From: Huintestinicola sp050874005
GTDB lineage: Bacteria; Bacillota; Clostridia; Oscillospirales; Ruminococcaceae
Assembly (NCBI RefSeq): GCF_050874005.1
Contig: NZ_JBNMJV010000026.1
Span: 1-41,791 of the forward strand
Length of the DNA stretch: 41,791 nt
Direction: 5' to 3'
Shown: piece after piece, positions 31,620 to 39,212 of the stretch
How the letters are laid out: each line of letters opens with the position of its first letter
How positions within the stretch are numbered: position 1 is the stretch's first letter
Notes under the pieces: generated by a model
Told to the model about the DNA's origin: nothing
Database searches by the model: none
Seen by the model: only the letters and a program-made list of their open reading frames with translations
Translations under genes and position numbers: made by a program

Positions 31620-32702
31620 AACCGGGATTGTTACTGTAAACTCTATCAGCTCGTTTTCGCTTATTGCGGTAATGCTGCCGCCGTGAAGCTCGGTTATCTG
31701 CTTTGCTATTGCAAGCCCCAGACCTGCGCCGCCGCTGTTCGTGCCTCTCGAGGGGTCAAGCCGGAAGAACTGCTCGAACAGGCGTTCCAACTTTTCCGGC
31801 GGTATTGTATCGCCGTGATTTACAAACTGCACCACCGTGGAGGTGTCGGACTGCTCGGCGGTAATGCTTATCTCGCTGCCCTCAAAGCTGTAAAACACCG
31901 CATTCCGCAGCAGATTATCGAACACACGCTGGAGTTTGTTCACATCGCATTTCAGCATAATGTCCGGCGCGGCGGTGAGAGTGCAGTGAAGCTGCTTTTC
32001 GTTCAGCATAGGCTGGAACTCAAAGACAAGCTGTTCCAGCATACGGGTGAGATTTATGCGGCTGAACTGAAGTTCAATATTCGACAGATTGAACCGGGTT
32101 ATCTCGAAAAACTCGTTGATAAGCTCCTCCAGACGCTCTGCCTTGTCAAGTGATATTGAAAGGTACTTTTCCCGAAGCTCTGGGGATATTTCCTGTTCGT
32201 CCCGCAATAGGGTGAGATATCCGATGACCGAGGTGAGCGGTGTTTTCAGGTCATGGGCGAGGTACACGATAAGGTCGTTTTTGCGCTGCTCGTTTTCTTT
32301 AGCGACCTGTGCGTTATGGAGCGAGGTTTCCCGGGCGCGGTTAAGCTCGTCCTGTACGCTTTTGAGCTTGTCCGACAGGATTATCTGTTCATCTGCGGGA
32401 TTAGCAAGACTTTCTGACGCAGAAATTACCTCGTCAAGATACCGCAGGGGGCGGCTCATGAAGAAATAAGTTATTATTCCCCAGCCGGCAATAAACGGAA
32501 CGGCGAGGAAGAATACAAAAAATCTCTGCACGAATTTGAGGAACTGGTACACCGGGTCATCATACTGCCAGTAGAACTGTCTTACAAACCAGTACGCTGC
32601 GGCGAAAAGCGCGAAAAACGCCACAGTAAATATCACCAGCGCCAGAATGTACTGAACAAAGATACCACGGGTCAGCTTAGTTCTTCTGCTTGATTTATTC
32701 AA
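31614..32702 (-). CDS. vanS: VanS sensor histidine kinase
   Basis: A 362-residue membrane kinase expected to sense glycopeptides and phosphorylate VanR. Two transmembrane helices (VIFTVAFFALFAAAYWFV and FFVFFLAVPFIAGWGIITYFF) flank a short outer loop of about 30 residues. A HAMP-like linker follows, then the HisKA box YLAHDLKTPLTSVIGYLTLL (phospho-acceptor His) and the ATPase domain with the N box LLRNAVFYS and G box GGAGLGLAIAKQI. The small outer loop is typical of VanS in D-Ser operons. It overlaps vanR by 8 bp and ends 129 bp before the ligase gene. Confidence 0.9.
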   Translation of the reverse strand: MNKSSRRTKLTRGIFVQYILALVIFTVAFFALFAAAYWFVRQFYWQYDDPVYQFLKFVQRFFVFFLAVPFIAGWGIITYFFMSRPLRYLDEVISASESLANPADEQIILSDKLKSVQDELNRARETSLHNAQVAKENEQRKNDLIVYLAHDLKTPLTSVIGYLTLLRDEQEISPELREKYLSISLDKAERLEELINEFFEITRFNLSNIELQFSRINLTRMLEQLVFEFQPMLNEKQLHCTLTAAPDIMLKCDVNKLQRVFDNLLRNAVFYSFEGSEISITAEQSDTSTVVQFVNHGDTIPPEKLERLFEQFFRLDPSRGTNSGGAGLGLAIAKQITELHGGSITAISENELIEFTVTIPVL

Positions 32703-33387
32703 TTGTATAGCCTACCCCCCACACGGTTTTTATGAATTTCGGGCTGCGAGCCGGCTCGTGCAGTTTTTCCCGGAGCCTGCCGATATGCGCCATTACGGTG
32801 TTGTTGCTGTTGAGGTATTTTTCGCCCCAGACCGCTTCAAACAGTTCCTCCGACGGAACAACTCTGCCCTGATTATCACACAGATACCACAGGACAGAGA
32901 ATTCCAGTGGGGTGAGGGTGACTTCTTTGCCGTAGAGAGTGCATTTATGGTTGTCCCGGTTTATGTACAGACCACGGATATCGTACTCGTTTTTTTGCTC
33001 CTGCGACGAGGGATTGTTGTAATTCCGACAGCGGCGAAGCTGAGTCTTTACCCGTGCGACTACCTCTAACGGATTAAAAGGCTTGGTTATATAATCGTCT
33101 GCGCCAATGGTGAGACCCATTATCTTGTCGCCTGATTCTACTTTTGCTGTCAACATTATCACCGGATAAAAGTGATTCTCCCGTATTTTTCGGCAGATGT
33201 GAAATCCGTCAATATCCGGCAGCATGACATCCAGAATCGCAAGGTCGGGTTCGCTGTTTTCAAGGTATTCCATAGCGTCCGTGCCGTTGTAGAATTTCCG
33301 GACTGCGTAGCCATCGTTTGTAAGGTAGACCTCAATAAGGTCGGCGATCTCTTTTTCATCGTCTACTAAGAGTATTGTTCCGTTCAT
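32695..33387 (-). CDS. vanR: VanR response regulator (OmpR/PhoB type)
   Basis: A 230-residue two-domain regulator. The receiver has the acidic pair in LLVDDEKEIADL, the phospho-acceptor Asp in LAILDVMLPDIDG and the conserved Lys in GADDYITKPFNP. The C-terminal winged helix contains LTPLEFSVLWYLCDNQGRVV and NTVMAHIGRLREKL. It is expected to bind the repeats before vanG. A TATAAT box on the reverse strand at 33408-33413 lies just upstream without a clear -35. A stronger promoter at 33840-33868 could also read through. Confidence 0.9.
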   Translation of the reverse strand: MNGTILLVDDEKEIADLIEVYLTNDGYAVRKFYNGTDAMEYLENSEPDLAILDVMLPDIDGFHICRKIRENHFYPVIMLTAKVESGDKIMGLTIGADDYITKPFNPLEVVARVKTQLRRCRNYNNPSSQEQKNEYDIRGLYINRDNHKCTLYGKEVTLTPLEFSVLWYLCDNQGRVVPSEELFEAVWGEKYLNSNNTVMAHIGRLREKLHEPARSPKFIKTVWGVGYTIE

Positions 33388-33490
33388 TTTGTCACTTCCA
33401 TCAATTGATTATAGTTTATTTGTGGTAACATCTGCTTTATAAGATCCTGTAATAATGCCACAGTCGTTCACCTCATTTTTTCGTTTGAGT

Positions 33491-33798
33491 TTATAATTTT
33501 CTGTGATAGCTTATACCACGCTCCTTGCAGAAGGTGATGACTTCCTCTGCACATCATTATTGTAAAAATTCGTATTCTCCTTATAAGCAGAGACCGTTTT
33601 GTTGTAGTTTGCCCTTCCGAAAAAAATCTTAGCAACAAATCTGACTGCCTCAAGAATCTCTCCAAGGCTTTGATTTATCAGATTCGGTGTTGGATAAGGC
33701 TCAATGCTTACCCATGTCTTGCAGCCTGCCTCGTGAAGAGCTTTTAGTGCGGCAAACCTGTCAGCATATGATGCTGCACCGGGTTCGTTCTCCTCCTC
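33491..33798 (-). pseudogene. Radical-SAM protein C-terminal remnant (frameshifted, 5' deleted)
   Basis: The reverse strand reads ASYADRFAALKALHEAGCKT, then WVSIEPYPTPNLINQSLGEI and FGRANYNKTVSAYKENTNFY. These are typical of the C-terminal part of radical-SAM proteins of the SPL/COG1533-like group. After NFYNND the frame shifts; the shifted frame continues CAEEVITFCKERGISYH and stops at 33491. The N-terminal half with the CxxxCxxC motif is missing. A ribosome-site-like GAGGAGGAG directly joins the fragment at 33790-33798, so an internal deletion seems to have fused leader and 3' end. It is not expected to be functional. Confidence 0.65.
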
Positions 33799-33839
33799 AA
33801 AATCTAATTGTCGAGCAAATGAACCACCCGATTTATTTC

Positions 33840-33868
33840 ATTATACCCCAAAGCAAAAATATAGTCAA
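33840..33868 (-). promoter_or_regulatory. Near-consensus leftward promoter upstream of vanR
   Basis: On the reverse strand TTGACT, a 17-nt spacer and TATAAT. It probably belonged to the deleted radical-SAM gene. It now points through the remnant towards vanR, 450 bp away, with no strong terminator recognised between them, so it may add constitutive vanRS expression. Confidence 0.65.
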
Positions 33869-34526
33869 GCAGCGAAAATCAAAAAATTGCAAATCCGATA
33901 ACGTGGGTAAAAACGCAGAAGATGTTGATCTGCAAAATCAGCTTGTCGAGCTATATGAAGAAGTGCAAATTTGAATCGGGAGTTTTCTTCCCAAAAAGCT
34001 CAAACCGTCGAAATTGAGAAACGTTTACCCGGCTTACGAACAAATTTCTTGTCATTTAGAAATTTTGAAATTGCATAAAAGCTCTTATAAGTTTTTTGAA
34101 GCAAACCATAAATGTGGGTGTTGCCAAAAAATCGGAAATCTCTTGTCAAGCAAGCGGTAAACGCATTGCATTCAAAAGGTTGAAAAAAGAGGTTGGCAAA
34201 ATGCCGCAAGTGCAGAAAAGGTACATCTTTTTCCCGTCAAGCTACGCTTACGGCTTGTTAGGGGCTGTCTGCCCCTAAAACCCGGAAATGATATTTTTGG
34301 AAATATCGAAACATAGAATTTTTATGCCGACGTGCAGCTATGGGCTGCGAAAGGACGACCATCCTTTCTATGCTTGCTGTCCTGCAAGCATAATGCCTAT
34401 ATACCGCTATCCGAAAAGAAAACTGTACAGTTTTTCTTCGCTTGCGGGCTTTCACCCATAAAGTCATATGACTTTTCAACGCTTGCGGATATCTTCCTCA
34501 CAAATCCTATTCAACCGGGTTGAAAC
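33869..34526. other. Gap between van genes and recombination module, no intact gene
   Basis: About 660 bp. A forward open frame ending DLQNQLVELYEEVQI (stop near 33974) looks like the C-terminus of a lost protein. A short hairpin TTAGGGGC/GCCCCTAA lies at 34258-34278, and GATATTT/AAATATC just after it. The stretch is compositionally like mobile-element DNA. It may hold a mobilisation origin, but no nick-site motif is recognised. Confidence 0.3.
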
Positions 34527-35030
34527 TCATTTCCGCCACTTTTTCACTGGTTCACTTTTACCACAATCGTCGGACGTTGCAGGAAAGCTCATCAACCACT
34601 CCGCATATTCTTCTTCGGTGATGATTTTTTTACTCAGCTCTTTTCTGCGAAGCTGCCACTCTGCGAGAAATTCATTTAGCAGATGATTGTGAAATTGAAG
34701 TGCAGGCTGTAGATTTCCTAATTCGTCGGAAACTGAGATTATAGAAAAATTGTTGGCGTGATGTTTTTTCGATTCCTGCTCCAGATCAAAAAGCAGATGA
34801 ATGAAAGTTTCTGTATTTTCCAAATTCGGATTTTTCAAAGAATTGATATTAACGTCAAGTACGGCAGCTATCTCCGACAGTAATTCCGATTTTGGCGTTC
34901 TTGTGCCGCTTTCATATTGTGCGATTCGGACATCGGCAGAGTTTTCATCAAAGCCGAGTTTCATTCCGAGTTCCTTTTGAGTAAGTCCACGAAGATTTCT
35001 TGCGTTTTTGATTTTTTCTCCTATGTTCAT
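34527..35030 (-). CDS. XRE-family transcriptional regulator of the element
   Basis: A 167-residue protein with an N-terminal XRE/Cro helix-turn-helix (IGEKIKNARNLRGLTQKELG, then RIAQYESGTRTPKSELL). The helical C-terminal part ends ITEEEYAEWLMSFP and is of unknown function. It is divergent from tnpW and the recombinase gene, the usual place for a repressor of excision in such elements. GGGAGGGT precedes the ATG. The dyad TTAGTC/GACTAA at 35179-35201 and the site TCACTAATC near 35093 are candidate operators. Confidence 0.85.
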   Translation of the reverse strand: MNIGEKIKNARNLRGLTQKELGMKLGFDENSADVRIAQYESGTRTPKSELLSEIAAVLDVNINSLKNPNLENTETFIHLLFDLEQESKKHHANNFSIISVSDELGNLQPALQFHNHLLNEFLAEWQLRRKELSKKIITEEEYAEWLMSFPATSDDCGKSEPVKKWRK

Positions 35031-35061
35031 AATGACCCTCCCGAGATTTTTCTATATTTTG

Positions 35062-35090
35062 ATTTTACCATATTTTCAAAGTGTAATCAA
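35062..35090 (-). promoter_or_regulatory. Promoter of the XRE gene
   Basis: On the reverse strand TTGATT, a 17-nt spacer and TAAAAT with TGG just upstream (extended -10), about 30 bp before the ATG. Confidence 0.75.
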
Positions 35091-35131
35091 TGTCACTAAT
35101 CAAAAAAGTTAAAGAATTTTTTTGAAAACTC

Positions 35132-35160
35132 TTGACAAAAGCAAATTTGTGTAGTATAAT
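35132..35160 (+). promoter_or_regulatory. Perfect consensus promoter of the tnpW leader
   Basis: TTGACA, a 17-nt spacer and TATAAT, exactly consensus. The start point would be near 35167, about 160 nt before tnpW. A dyad TTAGTC-11 nt-GACTAA (35179-35201) lies just downstream, well placed for repression by the neighbouring XRE protein. Confidence 0.88.
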
Positions 35161-35253
35161 CATGTTAAACATTTAAGATTAGTCAAAATAAATACGACTA
35201 ACTTTTTCAAGAAATTGAATAACGGCGTCCCAAAGGAGCGGGGCGGAACAGCG

Positions 35254-35303
35254 AAAGAGAGCTAAGAGCAAATCTGCGGATTTGTTTCTTGGCTCTCTTT
35301 TTT
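35254..35303 (+). terminator. Attenuator-like terminator in the tnpW leader
   Basis: A long stem, roughly AAAGAGAGCTAAGA and CAAATC paired with GATTTG and TTCTTGGCTCTCTTT, followed by TTTTTTG. It stands between the consensus promoter and tnpW, so most transcripts would end here as a short RNA of about 135 nt unless antiterminated. An AAAGGAG (35232-35238) in the leader has no ATG after it. Confidence 0.75.
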
Positions 35304-35326
35304 GTTTAGTAGAAAGGAGCAGCATA

Positions 35327-35515
35327 ATGAAAAAGAAAAATCAGGCAACAATTGAGCAAACCTTCAGCGAAAGAACTCCAGACAAAACCAAAGAATATGT
35401 GATCGGTAATACTATTTATATCGTCAATTCTTTCTTTGCTGAAAATGGAAAAATAACGGTCAAGGACATTGTAGAACGCCTTGCTGTCAGAGAAACTAAC
35501 AAAAACATTGCGTAA
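35327..35515 (+). CDS. tnpW: Transposon-encoded protein TnpW
   Basis: A 62-residue protein of the TnpW family first described on Tn4451, of unknown role, found next to TnpX-type recombinases. Recognisable features are the Lys-rich N-terminus, IGNTIYIVNSFF and GKITVKDIVERL. AAAGGAG lies about 8 nt before the ATG at 35327. It is in the same direction as the recombinase gene, 72 bp upstream of it. Confidence 0.8.
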   Translation: MKKKNQATIEQTFSERTPDKTKEYVIGNTIYIVNSFFAENGKITVKDIVERLAVRETNKNIA

Positions 35516-35520
35516 AATTA

Positions 35521-35549
35521 TGGACAACTCAGAATGATTATGATATAAT
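35521..35549 (+). promoter_or_regulatory. Promoter of the serine recombinase gene
   Basis: TGGACA, a 17-nt spacer and TATAAT. The transcription start would fall near 35556, immediately before the 14-bp repeat shared with the left end of the element. Confidence 0.75.
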
Positions 35550-35556
35550 AAGTATA

Positions 35557-35570
35557 ACGTTCTGACTGTC
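35557..35570 (+). repeat. 14-bp copy of the left-end sequence at the recombinase transcription start
   Basis: ACGTTCTGACTGTC here is the exact reverse complement of 27063-27076, inside the left-end inverted repeat of the element. Lying at the predicted +1 of the recombinase gene, it is a plausible operator through which the recombinase represses itself. Confidence 0.65.
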
Positions 35571-35587
35571 GGAAAGGTAAGGTTAAA

Positions 35588-37198
35588 ATGATTAGACAGT
35601 CAAATACAGAAAAAGTAACAGCCCTCTATTGCAGGCTCAGCCACGATGATGAACTGCAAGGTGATTCCAACAGCATTATCAACCAGAAACAGATACTTTC
35701 CGATTATGCGGTTAAGCACGGACTCGCAAATTATCGCTTTTATGTTGATGACGGTATCAGCGGCACTACTTTTGACAGAGAAGGCTTCAAGAATATGATT
35801 GCCGATGTGGAAAGCGGTGAAGTCGGAACTGTTATCGTTAAGGATATGTCCCGTTTTGGCAGAGATTATCTAAAGGTTGGTTACTATACAGAGATAATGT
35901 TTGCGGAATATGATGTGCATTTCATAGCGATAAACGACGGTGTGGACAGCGAGCATGGGGACAACGATTTTACTCCGATACGGAATCTTTTCAATGAGTT
36001 TTACGCAAAGGACACATCAAGAAAAATCCGTGCCGTCTGGAAAGCAAAGGGCAATGCAGGCGAGAGAATTGCTTCCGTTCCCGTTTACGGATACAAAAAG
36101 GATCTGCTTGATCCCAAGCACCTCATTATTGATGAAGAAGCTGCACCAATAGTTCAGCGAATTTATCAGATGTGCCTGTCGGGAATGGGACCGTATCAGA
36201 TTGCAACTACATTGGAAAGCGAAAAAATACTTTGCCCCTCATACCATATTAATAACATCGGTATGAGTCATAGGACAGACCTCGGTAAAAATCCGTATGG
36301 TTGGAACACTTGCTGTATTGCCGATATTCTTGAACGCAAGGATTATCTTGGACACACTACAAACTTCAAATACAGAAGAAAATCATACAAATCCCATAAG
36401 GTGATCAACATTCCTGAGGAAGAACAGGTTATTCTCTACAACACACATGAGCCGATCATCACTCAGGATGTGTGGGACGCTGTTCAGAAAATTCGTGCTT
36501 CAAAGCGAAGAAAGAACAAGTCGGGAGAAACAAATATCTTTTCGGGTATAATCTATTGTGCGGATTGCGGTGCAAGGCTTTTTTATCATCATAAAAAAGA
36601 TAAGCCGGGGCAATGTCATTTTCAGTGCGGTACATATTCATATCACGTCACGAAAGATGAATGTTCAACGCATTATATACGCGAAAGTGTTGTAAATGAG
36701 ATAGTGCTTTCGGAGCTGAATCAAATTATTCGCACCGCTAATTGTGATGAAAATTCACTTGCGGAATTGCTGTCAAAGAACAATGAAACGGCGTCACGCA
36801 AGCAGGCGGCAAAGCAGAAGAAGGAGCTTGCAGCCGCACAGAAAAGATATGATGAGCTTGACCGGATGTTCAATCGTTTGTATGAGGATAACGTCAACGG
36901 TAAAATCTCCGATGAACGTTTTGCGAAAATGTCTGCTTTATACGAAAGTGAACAGGCAGAACTTGCCGATACTATCAAGAACATTTCCGAAAGTCTGAAT
37001 AATGATAAGACCGAGCAGGATAATATCAGACGGTTTGTTTCTGTTGCGAAAAAGTACACCGAATTGACCGAGCTTTCAACGGAGATACTGCACGATTTTA
37101 TTCAAAAAATCGTTGTTCACGCTCCCGATAAGTCAAGCGGAAAACGTGTTGTTCAGCTTGATATTTACTACAATTTTATAGGCAAGATAAATGGTTGA
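35588..37198 (+). CDS. tnpX: TnpX-type large serine recombinase
   Basis: Catalyses excision and insertion of the element by serine-mediated strand exchange. The 536-residue protein has an N-terminal resolvase domain with nucleophile S18 in ALYCRLSHDDEL and the conserved DGISGTTFDREGF and IVKDMSRFGRDYLKVG. A recombinase domain (PVYGYKKD) and a zinc ribbon (YCADCGARLFYHH, paired with cysteines in CHFQC and CSTHY) follow. A coiled coil (KQAAKQKKELAAAQKRYDEL region) leads to a C-terminal DUF4368-like end. AAGGTAAGG precedes the ATG. The gene ends 44 bp inside the right boundary. Confidence 0.93.
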   Translation: MIRQSNTEKVTALYCRLSHDDELQGDSNSIINQKQILSDYAVKHGLANYRFYVDDGISGTTFDREGFKNMIADVESGEVGTVIVKDMSRFGRDYLKVGYYTEIMFAEYDVHFIAINDGVDSEHGDNDFTPIRNLFNEFYAKDTSRKIRAVWKAKGNAGERIASVPVYGYKKDLLDPKHLIIDEEAAPIVQRIYQMCLSGMGPYQIATTLESEKILCPSYHINNIGMSHRTDLGKNPYGWNTCCIADILERKDYLGHTTNFKYRRKSYKSHKVINIPEEEQVILYNTHEPIITQDVWDAVQKIRASKRRKNKSGETNIFSGIIYCADCGARLFYHHKKDKPGQCHFQCGTYSYHVTKDECSTHYIRESVVNEIVLSELNQIIRTANCDENSLAELLSKNNETASRKQAAKQKKELAAAQKRYDELDRMFNRLYEDNVNGKISDERFAKMSALYESEQAELADTIKNISESLNNDKTEQDNIRRFVSVAKKYTELTELSTEILHDFIQKIVVHAPDKSSGKRVVQLDIYYNFIGKING

Positions 37199-37205
37199 AA
37201 AGAAA

Positions 37206-37237
37206 AATCCGAGCCGTTTGAATTGATGGCTCGGATT
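37206..37237 (+). terminator. Hairpin at the right end of the element
   Basis: Arms AATCCGAGCC and GGCTCGGATT with a 12-nt loop lie between the recombinase stop and the right GATGA. There is no T run. It may be a weak terminator or the right-end recombinase site. Confidence 0.55.
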
Positions 37238-38353
37238 GATGAGATGGGTTTGTATCCTTATTGCAGCTGCGCTGAATATAAGAAAATGTATGATACGGGA
37301 GGTATGGCGTTCTTAGCCTGCGGAGTTATCATTGGCTTTATGATACTCAAATGCATAGGCTTTGATTTTGGGGCATTATTTACTTCCGACAGCACCGAGC
37401 CGTTATTTTTTGATATTTCAACGCTTACGGGCAAAATGCTGCTGTGGCTCATACCCCTTACTGTTGTTCTTTGTGCCGGTCAATTTGCTGTTATCCGTCA
37501 TCACTTGGAGTATGCATATCCTGACGGCGTAAAGATAAAAAAGGCAAATGTTAAGGCAGAAACAGCGGCAGATATTTGTGCCCCCCACTGCGAGCCTGTG
37601 GGCTTTCTTTACAAGGAGATCAGACAGAATACAAAAAGCATCATTACCGTAATACTTCTCCCCTTTCTGATACTTGTCTTTCTGACCTGCTGTCTTGCTA
37701 TCTTTTCTCTGAGCGAGGATTACGGCGGTGAGAACTGGATAATAATTACCCTTACCTCCGACCTGTTTCGCATTTTGTCCATAGCACTTGGCTTTTTTAG
37801 TGTAAGCGGCTTGCTGCTAAGCGTTTTTCACGGCGATGACAAAAAGCTCTGGGCATATTTTATTGCCTCTGCGCCAAAGGGTGTGGAGAGGTTTTTGTAC
37901 ACAAAATATGTGGTTTCCTTTGCAATGTGCGGACTTTATTTCGTTTCAAGCTATGTTGCCGAAACTATCCTTGCTTCTTTGAGCTGGGCTGTTCTTGAAA
38001 ATGAGCTTATGAGCTTTACGATCATATCTATCATTGTTTTCTTCATGCTTATTCTTATGAATTCCTTTTCGATTCCCATGATGCTTCGTTTCGGAGAAAA
38101 GAAGGGCAGCATTATAAATGTTATCATAATGCTTTGTCTTGCCATTGCGGCAATACTTATACTGTCGCTTGTTCCCATGGAGATACAGGATAAGATATTT
38201 GCGTGGCTGGCAAGCTTCCTGACAAATGACTTTACCGATCTTACAGTGCTGCTGATGGGATTATTTCCCGTCGTTTCCATGGGAGCATATATTCTGTCCT
38301 ACAAGATATCCTGCAGGATCTTTATGAAGGGAGTGAGCGAGTATGACAAATAA
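37238..38353 (+). pseudogene. ABC-2 permease, 3' part, downstream of the element
   Basis: Continuation of the permease split at 27030. From GAT at 37238 the frame gives DEMGLYPYCSCAEYKK, then two helices (MAFLACGVIIGFMILKCI, LLWLIPLTVVLCAGQFAVI) that complete a first six-helix module. A hydrophilic link and a second module of about six helices (from GFLYKEIRQNTKS) follow. The native protein thus seems to be a 12-helix fused permease. An ATG at 37226, within the element, is in frame and could start a 375-residue product, but no good ribosome site is seen. Its end overlaps the CPBP gene by 11 bp. Confidence 0.85.
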
Positions 38354-39212
38354 AAAGCTTGAAGCCAAAAGGCTTATCATATTTCTTCTGTTGGCGTTCG
38401 GAATTTCCTGGGTGCCTGCAATAATCCTTAACGTCACCGTGGGTTTTCACAATTGGTTTGAATCCTACAAATATCCCTTTTTTGCTCTTATTGTAGGCAA
38501 TGGTCCTGCGCTTGCCAACGTCATTACCCGCAAGCTCACCCATGAGGGCTGGCATGACAGTATGCTGCACCTGAAATTAAAGGGAAATATAAAATACTAC
38601 CTGATCGCAGTATTAACACCGGCTGCTATGGGCATTTCCGAGGGTGTTCTCGCAACAATTATATACGGCAATGCCGATTTTTCCGATATAGGCGGAGGTA
38701 TGAACGGTATGCAGCTCATCGGAAATGTGTTGCTGACACTTTCTGTTGTTCCGCTTATGGCTTTCAACACCTTTGGTGAGGAATTCGGCTGGCGAGGATA
38801 TATGAATCAGAAAATGGAGCCGCTGCTGGGCACGGCGGGTACTGTTATAGTCGGAGGTATCATCTGGGGACTATGGCACGCAGAGCTGACGGTTGTCGGA
38901 CATAACTTCGGCACGGAATATGACGGCTATCCCTATCTCGGTATTCTGGCTATGTGTATTTCCTGCACATTCCTGGGTATGGGGCTTATGTGGCTCACAA
39001 AAAAGACAGGTTCAATTTATCCTGCCGCAATTATGCACGCTTCCATAAATTTCGGAGGAAAAGGCATCGGACAGCTTTTTATAAGCGGTATACCCGAGAA
39101 TTATTCGCCGGCAATTACAGATGATCTGATCGTCTCGATCCCCAGCTTTTTGCTCGGTCTGGTGTTCCTTATACTTATGCTTCGTGACAATAAGAATGAA
39201 AAGAAAATGTAA
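38343..39212 (+). CDS. CPBP-family intramembrane glutamic protease
   Basis: A 289-residue polytopic protein of the CAAX protease/bacteriocin-processing (CPBP, ABI) family. The conserved motifs are present in order: EEFGWRGYM (EExxxR), GLWHAEL (catalytic-region His) and HASINFGG (HxxxN). Such proteins accompany ABC exporters, either processing peptides or giving self-immunity. It overlaps the permease end and belonged to the GntR-ABC-permease operon. The element now separates it from the operon promoter by more than 10 kb, so its expression is uncertain. Confidence 0.88.
   Translation: MTNKKLEAKRLIIFLLLAFGISWVPAIILNVTVGFHNWFESYKYPFFALIVGNGPALANVITRKLTHEGWHDSMLHLKLKGNIKYYLIAVLTPAAMGISEGVLATIIYGNADFSDIGGGMNGMQLIGNVLLTLSVVPLMAFNTFGEEFGWRGYMNQKMEPLLGTAGTVIVGGIIWGLWHAELTVVGHNFGTEYDGYPYLGILAMCISCTFLGMGLMWLTKKTGSIYPAAIMHASINFGGKGIGQLFISGIPENYSPAITDDLIVSIPSFLLGLVFLILMLRDNKNEKKM

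Larger units (their letters stand above)
27035..37242. mobile_element. About 10.2-kb integrative element carrying a vanG-type cluster
   Basis: The element lies inside an ABC-2 permease gene, bounded by GATGA. Contents from left to right are: an inverted repeat at the left end, a leftward terminator, about 0.4 kb without a clear gene, vanT, vanXY, vanG ligase, vanS and vanR (all leftward), a decayed radical-SAM fragment, about 0.7 kb apparently non-coding, an XRE repressor (leftward), then tnpW and a large serine recombinase (rightward) ending 44 bp from the right junction. No relaxase or conjugation gene is present, so it would move within the cell by its recombinase, or between cells only with a helper. 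The boundaries are supported by in-frame restoration of the host gene. Confidence 0.85.

Noticed and set aside
33687..33974. Forward open frame of 95 codons overlapping the radical-SAM remnant
   Set aside because: Its first half is antisense to the remnant; only the last 20 or so codons look protein-like, so it is not called as a gene.
34096..34278. Forward frame with MPQVQKRYIFFPSSYAYG
   Set aside because: No family or ribosome site recognised; ends at a hairpin; kept only as part of the non-coding gap.
37223..38353. Treating the right-hand permease piece as an independent gene starting at TTG/ATG 37223-37228
   Set aside because: That start lies inside the element hairpin without a ribosome site, and the frame joins exactly to the left permease half at GATGA, so it is the 3' half of an interrupted gene.
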